35,892 bases of DNA, taken from contig CACZZG010000012.1 in the NCBI GenBank assembly GCA_902785645.1, positions 1 to 35,892 of the forward strand, written 5' to 3'. The notes under the pieces are model-generated. The model saw only the letters and a program-made list of their open reading frames with translations, was not told the DNA's origin and searched no databases. Of the stretch, positions 16,165 through 24,120 are shown one piece after another. Every line of letters starts with the position of its first letter. The stretch's first letter is position 1. The position numbers were made by a program, and so were the translations under genes. This DNA comes from an uncultured Erysipelotrichaceae bacterium. Its GTDB lineage: Bacteria > Bacillota_I > Bacilli_A > RFN20 > CAG-826.

Positions 16165-17015
16165 TACCAAATACCTACCTTTCTACTATCATCTTTAGAA
16201 GAGATAGATTTTTCAATTAAAATTGAGATACCAATGATCATCAACATGACCAAAGATAATACGGAACCGACGTTGTACTTGTTTGGACTGGATGATGAAC
16301 CAAACCAGAATTCGATAATATTACCGATAATCTTTGTGGTATTTTCTGACATCTTATTAGCAATAACATATGATGACATGGTTGGCATGAATGTCATTGT
16401 GCAAGCAGAAACAATACCAGGAATGGTCATTGGAATAATTGTTCTTGTAAAAACTTGGAATGGATTAGCACCTAAATCTGCAGCGGCTTCAATTTGGTTC
16501 TTATCCATTTTTAACATTTGGTTATATAAAGGCAAAATGGCGAATGGCAAGTAGTCATAAACCATGCCGATAACGATAGCCACGTATGGATAAGTCGCGG
16601 TCAAATCAAAACCGAACATCCACTTAGTCAAACCATTAATCAAAGCCTTTAAACCAATGGTACGAATAACGAAGTTGATCCACATCGGAAGTAGGAAAAT
16701 ATACACTAAAACCTTATTGGAATTGTATTTTTTGTTAGAAAGTAAGTAAGCGATTGGATAAGCGATTAAAACGCATAAAACTGTGGTTATTGCAGCGATA
16801 ATGAAGGTCACGCCGATAACTTTCCAGTTTGTTACATCAGTAAAAATTGTACCCCAGTTATTAAATGTGAATTTACCTTTTGCGTCAGTAAATGCATAGT
16901 AGAAAATCAAAACAAGAGGAAAGACCACAAAAAGGGCCATGAACACCGCATAGGGCATGCATAAGCTTCCTCTAAAGTTAAATCTTCTACGTTGTTTAAT
17001 AACTGCTTCTGACAT
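16164..17015 (-). CDS. potB: Spermidine/putrescine ABC transporter permease
   Basis: The 283-residue permease partner of PotC has about six membrane helices, the first at residues 18-42, and the ATPase-contact loop EAAADLGANPFQVFTRTIIP. It follows potA by two bases and shares one base with potC. The start has a GGGAG upstream within the end of potA. Confidence 0.94.
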   Translation of the reverse strand: MSEAVIKQRRRFNFRGSLCMPYAVFMALFVVFPLVLIFYYAFTDAKGKFTFNNWGTIFTDVTNWKVIGVTFIIAAITTVLCVLIAYPIAYLLSNKKYNSNKVLVYIFLLPMWINFVIRTIGLKALINGLTKWMFGFDLTATYPYVAIVIGMVYDYLPFAILPLYNQMLKMDKNQIEAAADLGANPFQVFTRTIIPMTIPGIVSACTMTFMPTMSSYVIANKMSENTTKIIGNIIEFWFGSSSSPNKYNVGSVLSLVMLMIIGISILIEKSISSKDDSRKVGIW

Positions 17016-17017
17016 CG

Positions 17018-18682
17018 TTATTTTTTCGCTCCCTTACGAGATAGATGAATCTTAGAAGTATCAATGAGAACAGATACTCTATCATTTTCATTCCATAAAT
17101 CTGGAGTGGACAAGACAAAGTCTTCTTCATCATCGGTTCTGACAATAATTTCATAGTGATCGCCAATGTAAATCAAAGAGATGATGTTGCCATGAATATC
17201 GCTTGCTTCAAGATCGTCACTAATTGTGATGGCTTCAAATGGAACTTCAACATTGATTTCCATATTGTTAACAGCAATTTCTTGCTTGTTTTCATCGATT
17301 AAAGTGCCTTCTTCATCATAAGAAGCACCTGGGAATAATGGTAAAATATCAAGTTTAAATTCGCTTCCAGCGAAGTCAACTTTATAATCTTTTGTAATAT
17401 AGCCATCATAGAAGTTGCTAACGAATGGCTTTTTCATAATTTGAATATTGATTGGGTCAACAGTTAAGCCAATGGTAATGCCTTCATCTAGTTCAGCGGT
17501 TGATTGCACGACAACTTCCGCTTTTCCAACATTGATGATGTATTCATAATGCATACCTTTGAAGATTTTTGAGGATACAACACCATCAACAATGCCTTTT
17601 CCGGCTTTAACAATATTAAAGTCTTCTGGCCTAACGACTACGTCGACCTTTTCATTGACTGGGAATTTGCCGAAGTCCACCGGATCGGCATCCCAATATT
17701 TATTTAAGAATCTAACTTTGTTATCTTTCGCCATGGTACCGGTATAAATATTGGATTCACCGATAAAGTCAGCGACAAAAGCATTGTTAGGTTCATCATA
17801 GATTTCTTTTGGTTTACCAACTTGTTGAATTTCACCATCGTTCATAACCACGATTGTATCTGACATAGTTAAAGCTTCTTCTTGGTCATGAGTAACATAG
17901 ATGAAAGTAATGCCAATTTTCTTGTGCATTTCTTTAAGTTCAAGCTGCATCTCTTTTCTCATCTTTAAGTCAAGAGCGCCTAAAGGTTCATCAAGCAAAA
18001 GAATCTCTGGTTCATTAACGATAGCACGTGCAATCGCAATCCTTTGTTGTTGTCCACCACTTAGTGTGGAAATATCTCTTTTTTCAAATCCTTCAAGGTC
18101 AACAACCTTCAAAGCATTTTTAACCTTCTCTTGAATTTCTTTTTTGGTGTAATGACGGAACTTAACAATTTCTAAACTTGGATTGGCTTTAAGCTTAGCA
18201 ATCTCTTCTTGTCTCTTGTGAATCTTCTCATCGAGTTCACTTCTTTGATCAGAACATGCAGTATTTGCAAGCTCTTCTTTATCAAGTTTGTTATCTAATT
18301 CAAGTTGAGCAATTCTATCTTTATCAACAACTTTTACTGTATATGGAATCTTTTTAAGCTTTAAACCAAAAGCAATATTATTGAAGATATTTAAATGAGC
18401 AAACAAGGCGTATCTTTGGAAAACGGTATTAATTGGTCTTTTATATGGAGGAAGTAAGGAAATGTCTTGACCATTCAATAAAATAGTTCCACTTGTTGGA
18501 AGTTCAAAACCAGCAATCATTCTTAATGTTGTGGTTTTACCACAACCAGAAGGACCTAAGAAGGTCACGAATTCGCCTTTCTTGATCTTTAAATTGAAAT
18601 TTTCGACAGCGTAGACATCGCTATCGGGGAATTTCTTACAGACATTATTTAGTTCAATAATGTATTGTTCATTATTTTCCAT
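17018..18682 (-). CDS. potA: Spermidine/putrescine ABC transporter ATPase, enlarged
   Basis: PotA hydrolyses ATP to drive polyamine import. Walker A is GPSGCGKTT (43-51), the Q-loop Gln89, the signature LSGGQQQ (207-213) and Walker B/D-loop LLLDEPLGALD (228-238), followed by the H-loop THDQEE. The 554 residues exceed the usual 350-380. A charged, coiled-coil-like insert lies at about 112-180, between Q-loop and signature, and the C-terminal regulatory domain (TOBE-like) has a further 50-60 residue insert near 420-480. Mycoplasma PotA proteins carry a similar insertion, so this is likely a lineage trait. It has an AAGGAGG ribosome-binding site (18690-18696) directly after the leader terminator. 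Confidence 0.93.
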   Translation of the reverse strand: MENNEQYIIELNNVCKKFPDSDVYAVENFNLKIKKGEFVTFLGPSGCGKTTTLRMIAGFELPTSGTILLNGQDISLLPPYKRPINTVFQRYALFAHLNIFNNIAFGLKLKKIPYTVKVVDKDRIAQLELDNKLDKEELANTACSDQRSELDEKIHKRQEEIAKLKANPSLEIVKFRHYTKKEIQEKVKNALKVVDLEGFEKRDISTLSGGQQQRIAIARAIVNEPEILLLDEPLGALDLKMRKEMQLELKEMHKKIGITFIYVTHDQEEALTMSDTIVVMNDGEIQQVGKPKEIYDEPNNAFVADFIGESNIYTGTMAKDNKVRFLNKYWDADPVDFGKFPVNEKVDVVVRPEDFNIVKAGKGIVDGVVSSKIFKGMHYEYIINVGKAEVVVQSTAELDEGITIGLTVDPINIQIMKKPFVSNFYDGYITKDYKVDFAGSEFKLDILPLFPGASYDEEGTLIDENKQEIAVNNMEINVEVPFEAITISDDLEASDIHGNIISLIYIGDHYEIIVRTDDEEDFVLSTPDLWNENDRVSVLIDTSKIHLSRKGAKK

Positions 18683-18696
18683 GTCCCATCCTCCTT

Positions 18697-18729
18697 AAAA
18701 AATAAAAAGATACAAACCTAATTTGTACC
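18697..18729 (-). terminator. Terminator hairpin in front of potA
   Basis: On the minus strand GGTACAAA pairs with TTTGTATC (eight pairs, one wobble) around five bases and is followed by TTTTTATTTTTT. The T-run abuts the potA ribosome-binding site, the layout of an attenuator. Confidence 0.88.
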
Positions 18730-19026
18730 TCGCGTATATAGTATAGTCTTCTAGTATAGAAGAAATTCTAGCGTTTTTGGGAGTCTATATAGTAAATACT
18801 TACTTTTACTACTCTTATTATACATTCACAAGGTACGACGGAGACTTTCACTCCAAGCATAAGCTTATAAATTAATAACAAGATATCACTATCTCTAATC
18901 CGGCAATTTGACCAAGCTGTCCGACGCTTTTTTCCTTCTAAATAGATTGGGTCAAGTTTCAATGCATCTCACATTGATAGAATTAGGCGTGACGTAGTCC
19001 CAATAAAACGACTACAATTTTCACGC
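18697..19026 (-). ncRNA. Structured RNA or riboswitch-like leader of potABCD
   Basis: The 545 bases between potA and the divergent lipoprotein gene hold no credible gene but a well-delimited RNA of about 330 nt on the minus strand. It begins with hairpin GCGTGA/TCACGC enclosing GTAGTC/GACTAC (18987-19026). A junction closed by CTAAT/ATTAG (18982-18986 with 18895-18899) then holds hairpin TCAATG/CATTGA (18959-18977) and helix TTGACC/GGTCAA (18950-18955 with 18908-18913). Next come AGATA-GTGA-TATCT with a GNRA loop (18881-18894), GGAG/CTCC (18840-18854), and TAGTAAA/TTTACTA inside GAGT/ACTC (18781-18814). Two mutually exclusive hairpins (18748-18762 and 18757-18770) precede the terminator. I see no T-box, RNase P, tmRNA, SRP or common riboswitch signature. 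Either a leader that switches potABCD or a discrete ncRNA. Confidence 0.6.
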
Positions 19027-19030
19027 AAAA

Positions 19031-19059
19031 ATAATATATGTATAATCTTCAAAAAACAA
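19031..19059 (-). promoter_or_regulatory. Promoter of the potA leader RNA
   Basis: The -35 TTGTTT (19054-19059) and -10 TATTAT (19031-19036) have a 17-base spacer, and the first hairpin of the RNA starts about five bases after the -10. Confidence 0.6.
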
Positions 19060-19175
19060 TCACTTTTTTTTCGAGTGTTTTTTCAATTGGTTTTTTGTGG
19101 AGGCCTAAAAACAGATTTTATTCGGTTGCATCAACATTTTTATATATTTCAAATTGGCAAAATTTTTTATTCTTT

Positions 19176-19204
19176 TTGCATAAAAAAATCATTCGGTTTA
19201 TATT
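19176..19204 (+). promoter_or_regulatory. Promoter of the thioredoxin-fold lipoprotein gene
   Basis: The -35 TTGCAT (19176-19181) and -10 TATATT (19199-19204) have a 17-base spacer. AAGGA lies before the ATG at 19228. Confidence 0.6.
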
Positions 19205-19227
19205 ATTAAATATATTAAGGAAAAGAA

Positions 19228-20310
19228 ATGAAAAAACTATTGTTCTTATTACCATTATTAGCGCTCTCTTCACTAGGCATCTCTGGATGTAAAAGTGATA
19301 GAAAAGCACGTATAACTTATGGAACACTTGTTGATAAAGGTGTGACAGAACTTTTATATAGTGCTTTAAAGAATAAAGTTGCTAATAACGAAAATATGTT
19401 AGTCGCTGTTTGGCAAGACTCCGGTTTGCCGTGTGGATGTTGGACAACTTTCAAATCCGTTTTGGAAGAATATGTTAAAACATATAAGACCAAAATTTAC
19501 ACAATCGCAAGATCTCAATTTTCTGATGGAGATGACACATTTGGACTAACAATCCTTAATGACACAACCGCGCCAACATTTGCCTTAATTAAAAATGGTA
19601 AAAAGACAAACGAATTTATCTATAGTAATGACAACAAACCAATGTTCACAAAACTTGATAGTTTAAGAACGGCAATCACAAAAATTGCTCGTGATCCTCA
19701 ATATATGCTTGTTGATCAAACTTATTTAGATAATGCCTTATTTACCGAAAAGAAAGATAAAGTCATTATTCATTATATTTGGAGCTTCTGCCCAGATTGT
19801 TTATATTGTTTCCCAAATGTCATGGTTCCATATTCCGAAAACAATCAATTTGACACAAAAGTGTGGATTATTGATTTAGGCGTTAAGGGAATCTTATTGG
19901 ATGAAAATAATAATTTCATTGGAACAGGCATTGAAACATATGTTAGCTTTTTAAAAGAACACAAGATGTCAGCGGCTGGTGATGAAAGATTTGGATATGA
20001 CCGCGGATTTGTTCCTACCACTCAAATATGGGAAAAAGGTAGGTTAGTAGATGCCACGACATTCTTCAATGACACAATTGAATTGAAAGACGACAAATAC
20101 ATCGTTACAAAATCCTTCTATAGCGAAGAAAGAATTAAAAACATAAATTATGTTGCATATTCGTTAGAAGGCAAAGAGATTCCTGAAGCAGATGTTGTTA
20201 AAACATTAAACAAAAACACTGGTGATTATGATTATTCTTGGGATCAAGATAAAGCTGCTGTCTACCACAAACCATTCTTGGAATCATTCTTAGAAAAATA
20301 CGCAAAATAA
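19228..20310 (+). CDS. Lipoprotein with two thioredoxin-like domains
   Basis: The 360-residue protein has a lipoprotein signal with lipobox ISGC (Cys21). Two thioredoxin-like units follow. The first (about 30-155) has VWQDSGLPCGCW with Cys69/Cys71 and a cis-Pro element TAPTFALIKNG. The second (about 160-345) has HYIWSFCPDCLYC with Cys188, Cys191 and Cys194 and the matching VPTTQIWEKG. A surface thiol-disulfide exchange or copper/heme-related role is possible, but no partner gene identifies it. The first motif, CGC, is unusual for an oxidoreductase; the second, CPDC, is a standard CXXC. It has its own promoter and terminator and is transcribed away from the pot operon. Confidence 0.78.
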   Translation: MKKLLFLLPLLALSSLGISGCKSDRKARITYGTLVDKGVTELLYSALKNKVANNENMLVAVWQDSGLPCGCWTTFKSVLEEYVKTYKTKIYTIARSQFSDGDDTFGLTILNDTTAPTFALIKNGKKTNEFIYSNDNKPMFTKLDSLRTAITKIARDPQYMLVDQTYLDNALFTEKKDKVIIHYIWSFCPDCLYCFPNVMVPYSENNQFDTKVWIIDLGVKGILLDENNNFIGTGIETYVSFLKEHKMSAAGDERFGYDRGFVPTTQIWEKGRLVDATTFFNDTIELKDDKYIVTKSFYSEERIKNINYVAYSLEGKEIPEADVVKTLNKNTGDYDYSWDQDKAAVYHKPFLESFLEKYAK

Positions 20311-20332
20311 AAAGACCTTAAGGTCTTTTTTT
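20309..20332. terminator. Bidirectional terminator
   Basis: The perfect palindrome AAAAGACCTT/AAGGTCTTTT has A- and T-runs on its two sides and lies between convergent genes, overlapping the stop of the deaminase gene. Confidence 0.85.
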
Positions 20333-21329
20333 AAATCGAAATTTGTTGACAGAACTTATCTATTCTTTTATTTAATTCGATCAACAACTTTTGCTTAACA
20401 TCATCTGAAGTAAAAGCATATTTAATCGAATTCATCAATAATTCATAAACATTTTCTTTTGATAATTTGAATGTTTGATATAAGTGAGAAAACTCTTGAT
20501 ATACATCGGTATTACTCACAGTCATGTTATCTGAATTAACTGTTACTGGTATCCCTTGTTTAACAAAACCTAATAAAGGTACATCTTCATACGACTTTAA
20601 TGATTTTGTTTGTAGGTTGCTCGTTGGACAAAACTCAAAACAAATATTCTCTTGCTTTGCGCGTTTTCCATCTTCTCCTTGATAATCTAGATGCACACCG
20701 TGGCCAATACGTTTTGCGCCATTATCCAACGCCATCATGACTTCATCACTTCCTGTAGCTTCCCCGCCATGGATTGTGATATTTAAATTATATTTCTTGG
20801 CAAGATCAAAAACGTTTTTGTAATAAGAACATGGGTGCAACGCTTCTGCGCCTGCTAAATCAACGGCAACAACTCTTGTTCCTTTGAGTTTATTGGCAAC
20901 TTCAATAGTTTCAATATTTGTCGCTTCGTCTGCGTGCCTCATACAACACAATATAAGGTTAGCTTCAAAACCTTTACATTCTTCTAAAGCCTTATTCAAA
21001 CCATCTAATGCAGCTTTTGCGGCATCCATTTGACTAAGACCTTTTTGTGCATGAAGCTGAGGTGCGAATCTGATTTCGGCATATATATAGCCCATTTTAA
21101 ATAATCTTCTTACTAATGAATTTGTGACATGGGCAATATTTTCATAACTTTGAAGTAATAATCCAGGTAGAGCAAATCTTTCTAAATATACTTCTAGAGA
21201 AGGACAATCCATGGGAACATAGATGTTGTTTGGAAAATCTTTTCCTAAATCAACACCATCTTTCTTAGCAAGATAAATAAAGTCTTGTTCACTTAAAGAA
21301 CCATCTAAATGCAAATGTAAATCAATCAT
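20331..21329 (-). CDS. add: Adenosine deaminase
   Basis: The enzyme deaminates adenosine and deoxyadenosine to inosine forms in purine salvage. The 332-residue protein shows the zinc and catalytic motifs in order: HLHLDGS (His5, His7), TIHGGEA (zinc His and the Glu of the proton shuttle), IGHGVHLD and VNSDN with the zinc Asp. The last motif reads SDN where mammalian enzymes read DD, a variation common in bacterial forms. It lies three bases after the metallo-hydrolase gene in one operon. Adenine deaminase is a possible alternative within the same superfamily. Confidence 0.9.
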   Translation of the reverse strand: MIDLHLHLDGSLSEQDFIYLAKKDGVDLGKDFPNNIYVPMDCPSLEVYLERFALPGLLLQSYENIAHVTNSLVRRLFKMGYIYAEIRFAPQLHAQKGLSQMDAAKAALDGLNKALEECKGFEANLILCCMRHADEATNIETIEVANKLKGTRVVAVDLAGAEALHPCSYYKNVFDLAKKYNLNITIHGGEATGSDEVMMALDNGAKRIGHGVHLDYQGEDGKRAKQENICFEFCPTSNLQTKSLKSYEDVPLLGFVKQGIPVTVNSDNMTVSNTDVYQEFSHLYQTFKLSKENVYELLMNSIKYAFTSDDVKQKLLIELNKRIDKFCQQISI

Positions 21330-21332
21330 AAT

Positions 21333-21965
21333 TTATTTCTCCTGAAGTGCCTGAGCAAAAATAAGGGCTTTGAAATCAAATAGTTTTTCATCGATTTCAA
21401 TAGAATAATCATTAACCTCTAAATAATCATGAATCATGTCTTTAAAAATATCAATTTGATTACCATCAGGATAACCACTATTATTCGCTTCGTTATAATA
21501 ATGAATTGGGACTATTAATCGATGTCTTATAATTTCACAAATTTTCAGCAATTCTTGTGCAGAAATTGTATAAAATCCATTAATTGGAGCAAAAATGATA
21601 TCAACACCACTAATCTCTTTTAGGATATTTTCGTTAGGAATGCAACCCAAATCTCCGGTGTGTAAAATACGTAAACCGCCAATATTAAATAGATACATAT
21701 TGTTTAACCCACGCTTTTGCCCATTGTGGTGATCATGTGGTACAGTAATTGTTTTATAGCTAAACGTATAATCGGTAGGAATGATATTGACTAATTCTTT
21801 AGCGTTATGATCATGATGATCGTGCGTGCAAAACACATAATTAGCACTGACACGCGGAAGCTTTAAACCTGGTACAGAATCATCTTGATATGGATCAATT
21901 ACAAAAGAATGATTATTGTGTTGAATTAACAAACAAGCATGACCTAAATAAGTAATTTTAACCAT
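21333..21965 (-). CDS. Metal-dependent hydrolase, UPF0173/YtkL-like beta-lactamase fold
   Basis: The 210-residue protein has the metallo-beta-lactamase fold: opening VKITYLGHACLLI, a metal site HDHHDH in strand 3, HTGDLG, and APINGFYT followed by a late HYYNE. This is the plan of the UPF0173 family, whose substrates are mostly unknown. The ATG at 21965 matches the family N-terminus; the longer frame starts at a TTG and adds 13 unconserved residues. It is co-transcribed with add. Confidence 0.85.
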   Translation of the reverse strand: MVKITYLGHACLLIQHNNHSFVIDPYQDDSVPGLKLPRVSANYVFCTHDHHDHNAKELVNIIPTDYTFSYKTITVPHDHHNGQKRGLNNMYLFNIGGLRILHTGDLGCIPNENILKEISGVDIIFAPINGFYTISAQELLKICEIIRHRLIVPIHYYNEANNSGYPDGNQIDIFKDMIHDYLEVNDYSIEIDEKLFDFKALIFAQALQEK

Positions 21966-22071
21966 ATCAATCACAGAAAATATTTTACTACATATTAGTT
22001 TCAAGAAAAATAAAGTCTTTTATTTTTACTAAGCATTAATTATTATTATTTCTAGAAAGGAGTAATTCACT

Positions 22072-22749
22072 ATGGCAAAGAAAGCAAGAAAAGGCAAAGG
22101 TTTATGGAAGGAATTCAAAGAATTCATTAATAAAGGTAATGCCTTTATGTTAGCTGTTGGTGTTGTTATTGGTGGTGCTTTCGGTGCTATCGTTACAGCC
22201 TTCGTTAACATTTTAATGAGTTTGGCTACATGGCCAATTCCTGGAGGACTAGCTGGTTTAGTTTCCAATTTACCAGCTGTTACAGATGCTCAAAAAGGTT
22301 TGGGTGCTGGTGCTAATTTAGATATCGGCTTAGGCCAAAAATTCGCTGTTGGTGATTTAGCTGTTAAAGCAAAAGCATTAGCTGAAAAGCTTTATGGTGC
22401 ATCTTACACTGATGTTCAATATGTCGATGCTAAAAACACAATTACTAGCAATTACACATTATACGGAAAAGATTATTATTATAACCAAACAGCCTTGATT
22501 AACTGGGGCGCCCTAATTAATGCAGTAATCAGTTTCCTTATCATTGCATTAGTTTTATTCATTATTGTCAAAGTTATCTCTGCGGCCGCCGCAAAGAAAG
22601 CTGCTTTAGAAGCGAAAGCTAAAGAAGAATACTACAAGAAACATCCTGAAGAAAGACCAGTTCCAGTTGAACCAGGTACACCAGAACCAACAGAAGTTGA
22701 ACTTCTCAAGGAAATTCGTGATGCTTTGGTAAAGAAGGAAGCAAAATAG
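22072..22749 (+). CDS. mscL: Large-conductance mechanosensitive channel, long-loop form
   Basis: MscL is a pentameric membrane pore that opens under tension to release osmolytes. The N-terminal [26 protein letters not shown] pattern (helix S1 and TM1, about 12-45), TM2 at about 145-168, and the conserved C-terminal bundle [15 protein letters not shown] are all present. The external loop (about 52-142) is close to twice the usual size and includes a Tyr/Asn-rich stretch, so the whole protein has 225 residues instead of about 130-150. It has an AAAGGAG ribosome-binding site and is monocistronic. Confidence 0.92.
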   Translation: MAKKARKGKGLWKEFKEFINKGNAFMLAVGVVIGGAFGAIVTAFVNILMSLATWPIPGGLAGLVSNLPAVTDAQKGLGAGANLDIGLGQKFAVGDLAVKAKALAEKLYGASYTDVQYVDAKNTITSNYTLYGKDYYYNQTALINWGALINAVISFLIIALVLFIIVKVISAAAAKKAALEAKAKEEYYKKHPEERPVPVEPGTPEPTEVELLKEIRDALVKKEAK

Positions 22750-22770
22750 GAATTACAATTATTTAGATTA

Positions 22771-22800
22771 GGCCATAGCAATATGGTCTTTTCTTTTTAT
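22771..22800 (+). terminator. mscL terminator
   Basis: GGCCATA-GCAA-TATGGTC is followed by TTTTCTTTTT. Confidence 0.88.
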
Positions 22801-22829
22801 ATATAAAAAGAGTGGATTGCTCCACTCTT
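22801..22829 (-). terminator. fba terminator
   Basis: On the minus strand AAGAGTGGA-GCAA-TCCACTCTT is followed by TTTATATAT. It sits back to back with the mscL terminator. Confidence 0.88.
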
Positions 22830-22844
22830 ATATTTTGTTTTCGA

Positions 22845-23825
22845 TTATAGTTTATCGTTACTACCGAGAACGTCTGTGATTTTATGTTTAACTAATTGTT
22901 TAACATATTCACGTGCTGGTTTTAAGTATTCTCTTGGGTCAAACTTTTCAGGATGTTGATGCATGAATTCTCTAATACCAGCGGTTAAGGCTAAACGTAA
23001 ATCGGAGTCGATATTAATCTTACAAACAGCTAATTTTGCAGCTTGTCTTAATTGTTCTTCTGGGACACCAACTGCATCAACTAATTTACCACCATTTTCG
23101 TTAATAATCTTAACGAATTCTTGGTTAACGGATGAAGAACCGTGTAAGACAATTGGGAATCCTGGTAATCTCTTACTGACTTCTTCTAAGATATCAAATC
23201 TTAATGGAGGAGGTAATAAGACACCTGTTTTTGGATCACGTGTGCATTGTTCTGGTTTGAACTTATAAGCACCATGGCTTGTTCCAATAGCGATAGCTAA
23301 GCTATCACAACCAGTTCTACGAACGAATTCTTCGACGTCTTCAGGTCTGGTATAGGATTCTGCACCATGTTCAACTTTAACGTCATCTTCGATACCTGCT
23401 AATGTACCTAATTCAGCTTCAACTGTAACGTATGGGTGTTTGCTTGTGTCGTGAGCATATTCAACGACTTTTCTTGTAATAGCAATGTTTTCTTCGAATG
23501 GTTTGCTTGAGCAGTCAATCATGACTGAGGTGAAACCACCATCGATACATTCTTTACAGATTTCGAAGTCTGCGCCGTGGTCTAAGTGTAAGACGATTGG
23601 TAAACCAGTATCTTCGACTGCAGCTTCAACGAGGTGTTTTAAATAACCTTGTTTCGCATATTTTCTAGCACCAGCACTAACTTGGAGAATAACAGGGGAG
23701 TTACATTCCTTTGCAGCTTCGGTAATCGCTTGAACGATTTCCATGTTGTTGCAGTTAAAAGCGCCGATGGCATATCCGCCCTTATAGGCTTTTTCAAACA
23801 TTTCTTTTGAATTAACTAATGGCAT
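22845..23825 (-). CDS. fba: Class II fructose-bisphosphate aldolase
   Basis: This zinc-dependent glycolytic aldolase splits fructose-1,6-bisphosphate into two triose phosphates. The 326-residue protein has the catalytic Asp82 and zinc His83 in VLHLDHG, the Glu in VEAELGTL, the zinc and substrate loops AIAIGTSHGAYKF and VLHGSSS, and the phosphate-binding KINIDSDLR. The close spacing in HLDHGAD and the overall length suit the class IIB group; a tagatose-bisphosphate aldolase is less likely. A TATAAT lies at 23850-23855 upstream. It is monocistronic, as expected for a strongly expressed gene. Confidence 0.95.
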   Translation of the reverse strand: MPLVNSKEMFEKAYKGGYAIGAFNCNNMEIVQAITEAAKECNSPVILQVSAGARKYAKQGYLKHLVEAAVEDTGLPIVLHLDHGADFEICKECIDGGFTSVMIDCSSKPFEENIAITRKVVEYAHDTSKHPYVTVEAELGTLAGIEDDVKVEHGAESYTRPEDVEEFVRRTGCDSLAIAIGTSHGAYKFKPEQCTRDPKTGVLLPPPLRFDILEEVSKRLPGFPIVLHGSSSVNQEFVKIINENGGKLVDAVGVPEEQLRQAAKLAVCKINIDSDLRLALTAGIREFMHQHPEKFDPREYLKPAREYVKQLVKHKITDVLGSNDKL

Positions 23826-23887
23826 ATTTTTTTCTTCCTTTTCGTTAGTATTATATACTATTTTCTAAAATGTAATTAGATATTTAG

Positions 23888-23918
23888 TAAAAAAGAAGAG
23901 GAATTTACACTCCTCTTC
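23888..23918 (-). terminator. feo operon terminator
   Basis: On the minus strand GAAGAGGA pairs with TCCTCTTC around eight bases and is followed by TTTTTTAC. Confidence 0.85.
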
Positions 23919-23926
23919 CTTTTTGG

Positions 23927-24118
23927 TTATTTATTTGAATAGATTTTATGGTATTCTTTGAGCATTTTTTCTTTGCTTTTGTGGCAACATGCACAATCAC
24001 CAGTAGGCATATGATGAACCTTTTTATAGATGTGCACGCCTATAATGGCCGCAAAGAAACCAACTATCAATACGATAACTAGTATCTCTAACCAAATCCA
24101 TTCCGGTGATTGAAACAT
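23927..24118 (-). CDS. FeoB-associated Cys-rich membrane protein
   Basis: This 63-residue protein has one N-terminal transmembrane helix (about 8-31) and a cytoplasmic Cys/His cluster (HH at 35-36 and CACCH at 43-47). It matches the plan of the FeoB-associated family (Pfam FeoB_associated). It follows feoB by two bases, the usual place. It is thought to assist ferrous iron transfer at FeoB, much as FeoC does elsewhere, but the mechanism is not established. Confidence 0.9.
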   Translation of the reverse strand: MFQSPEWIWLEILVIVLIVGFFAAIIGVHIYKKVHHMPTGDCACCHKSKEKMLKEYHKIYSNK

Positions 24119-24120
24119 AA

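Noticed and set aside
18768-18962. A 64-residue frame on the minus strand in the potA leader
   Set aside because: It starts with TTG without a ribosome-binding site and lies across the helices of the structured RNA.
18697-19026. T-box, RNase P, tmRNA or SRP RNA
   Set aside because: The T-box core, the RNase P GAGGAAAGTCC-like element, a tRNA-like 3' end and the SRP domain IV motif are all missing.
19118-19327. A 69-residue minus-strand frame across the lipoprotein start
   Set aside because: It is low-complexity, antisense to the lipoprotein signal and lacks a ribosome-binding site.
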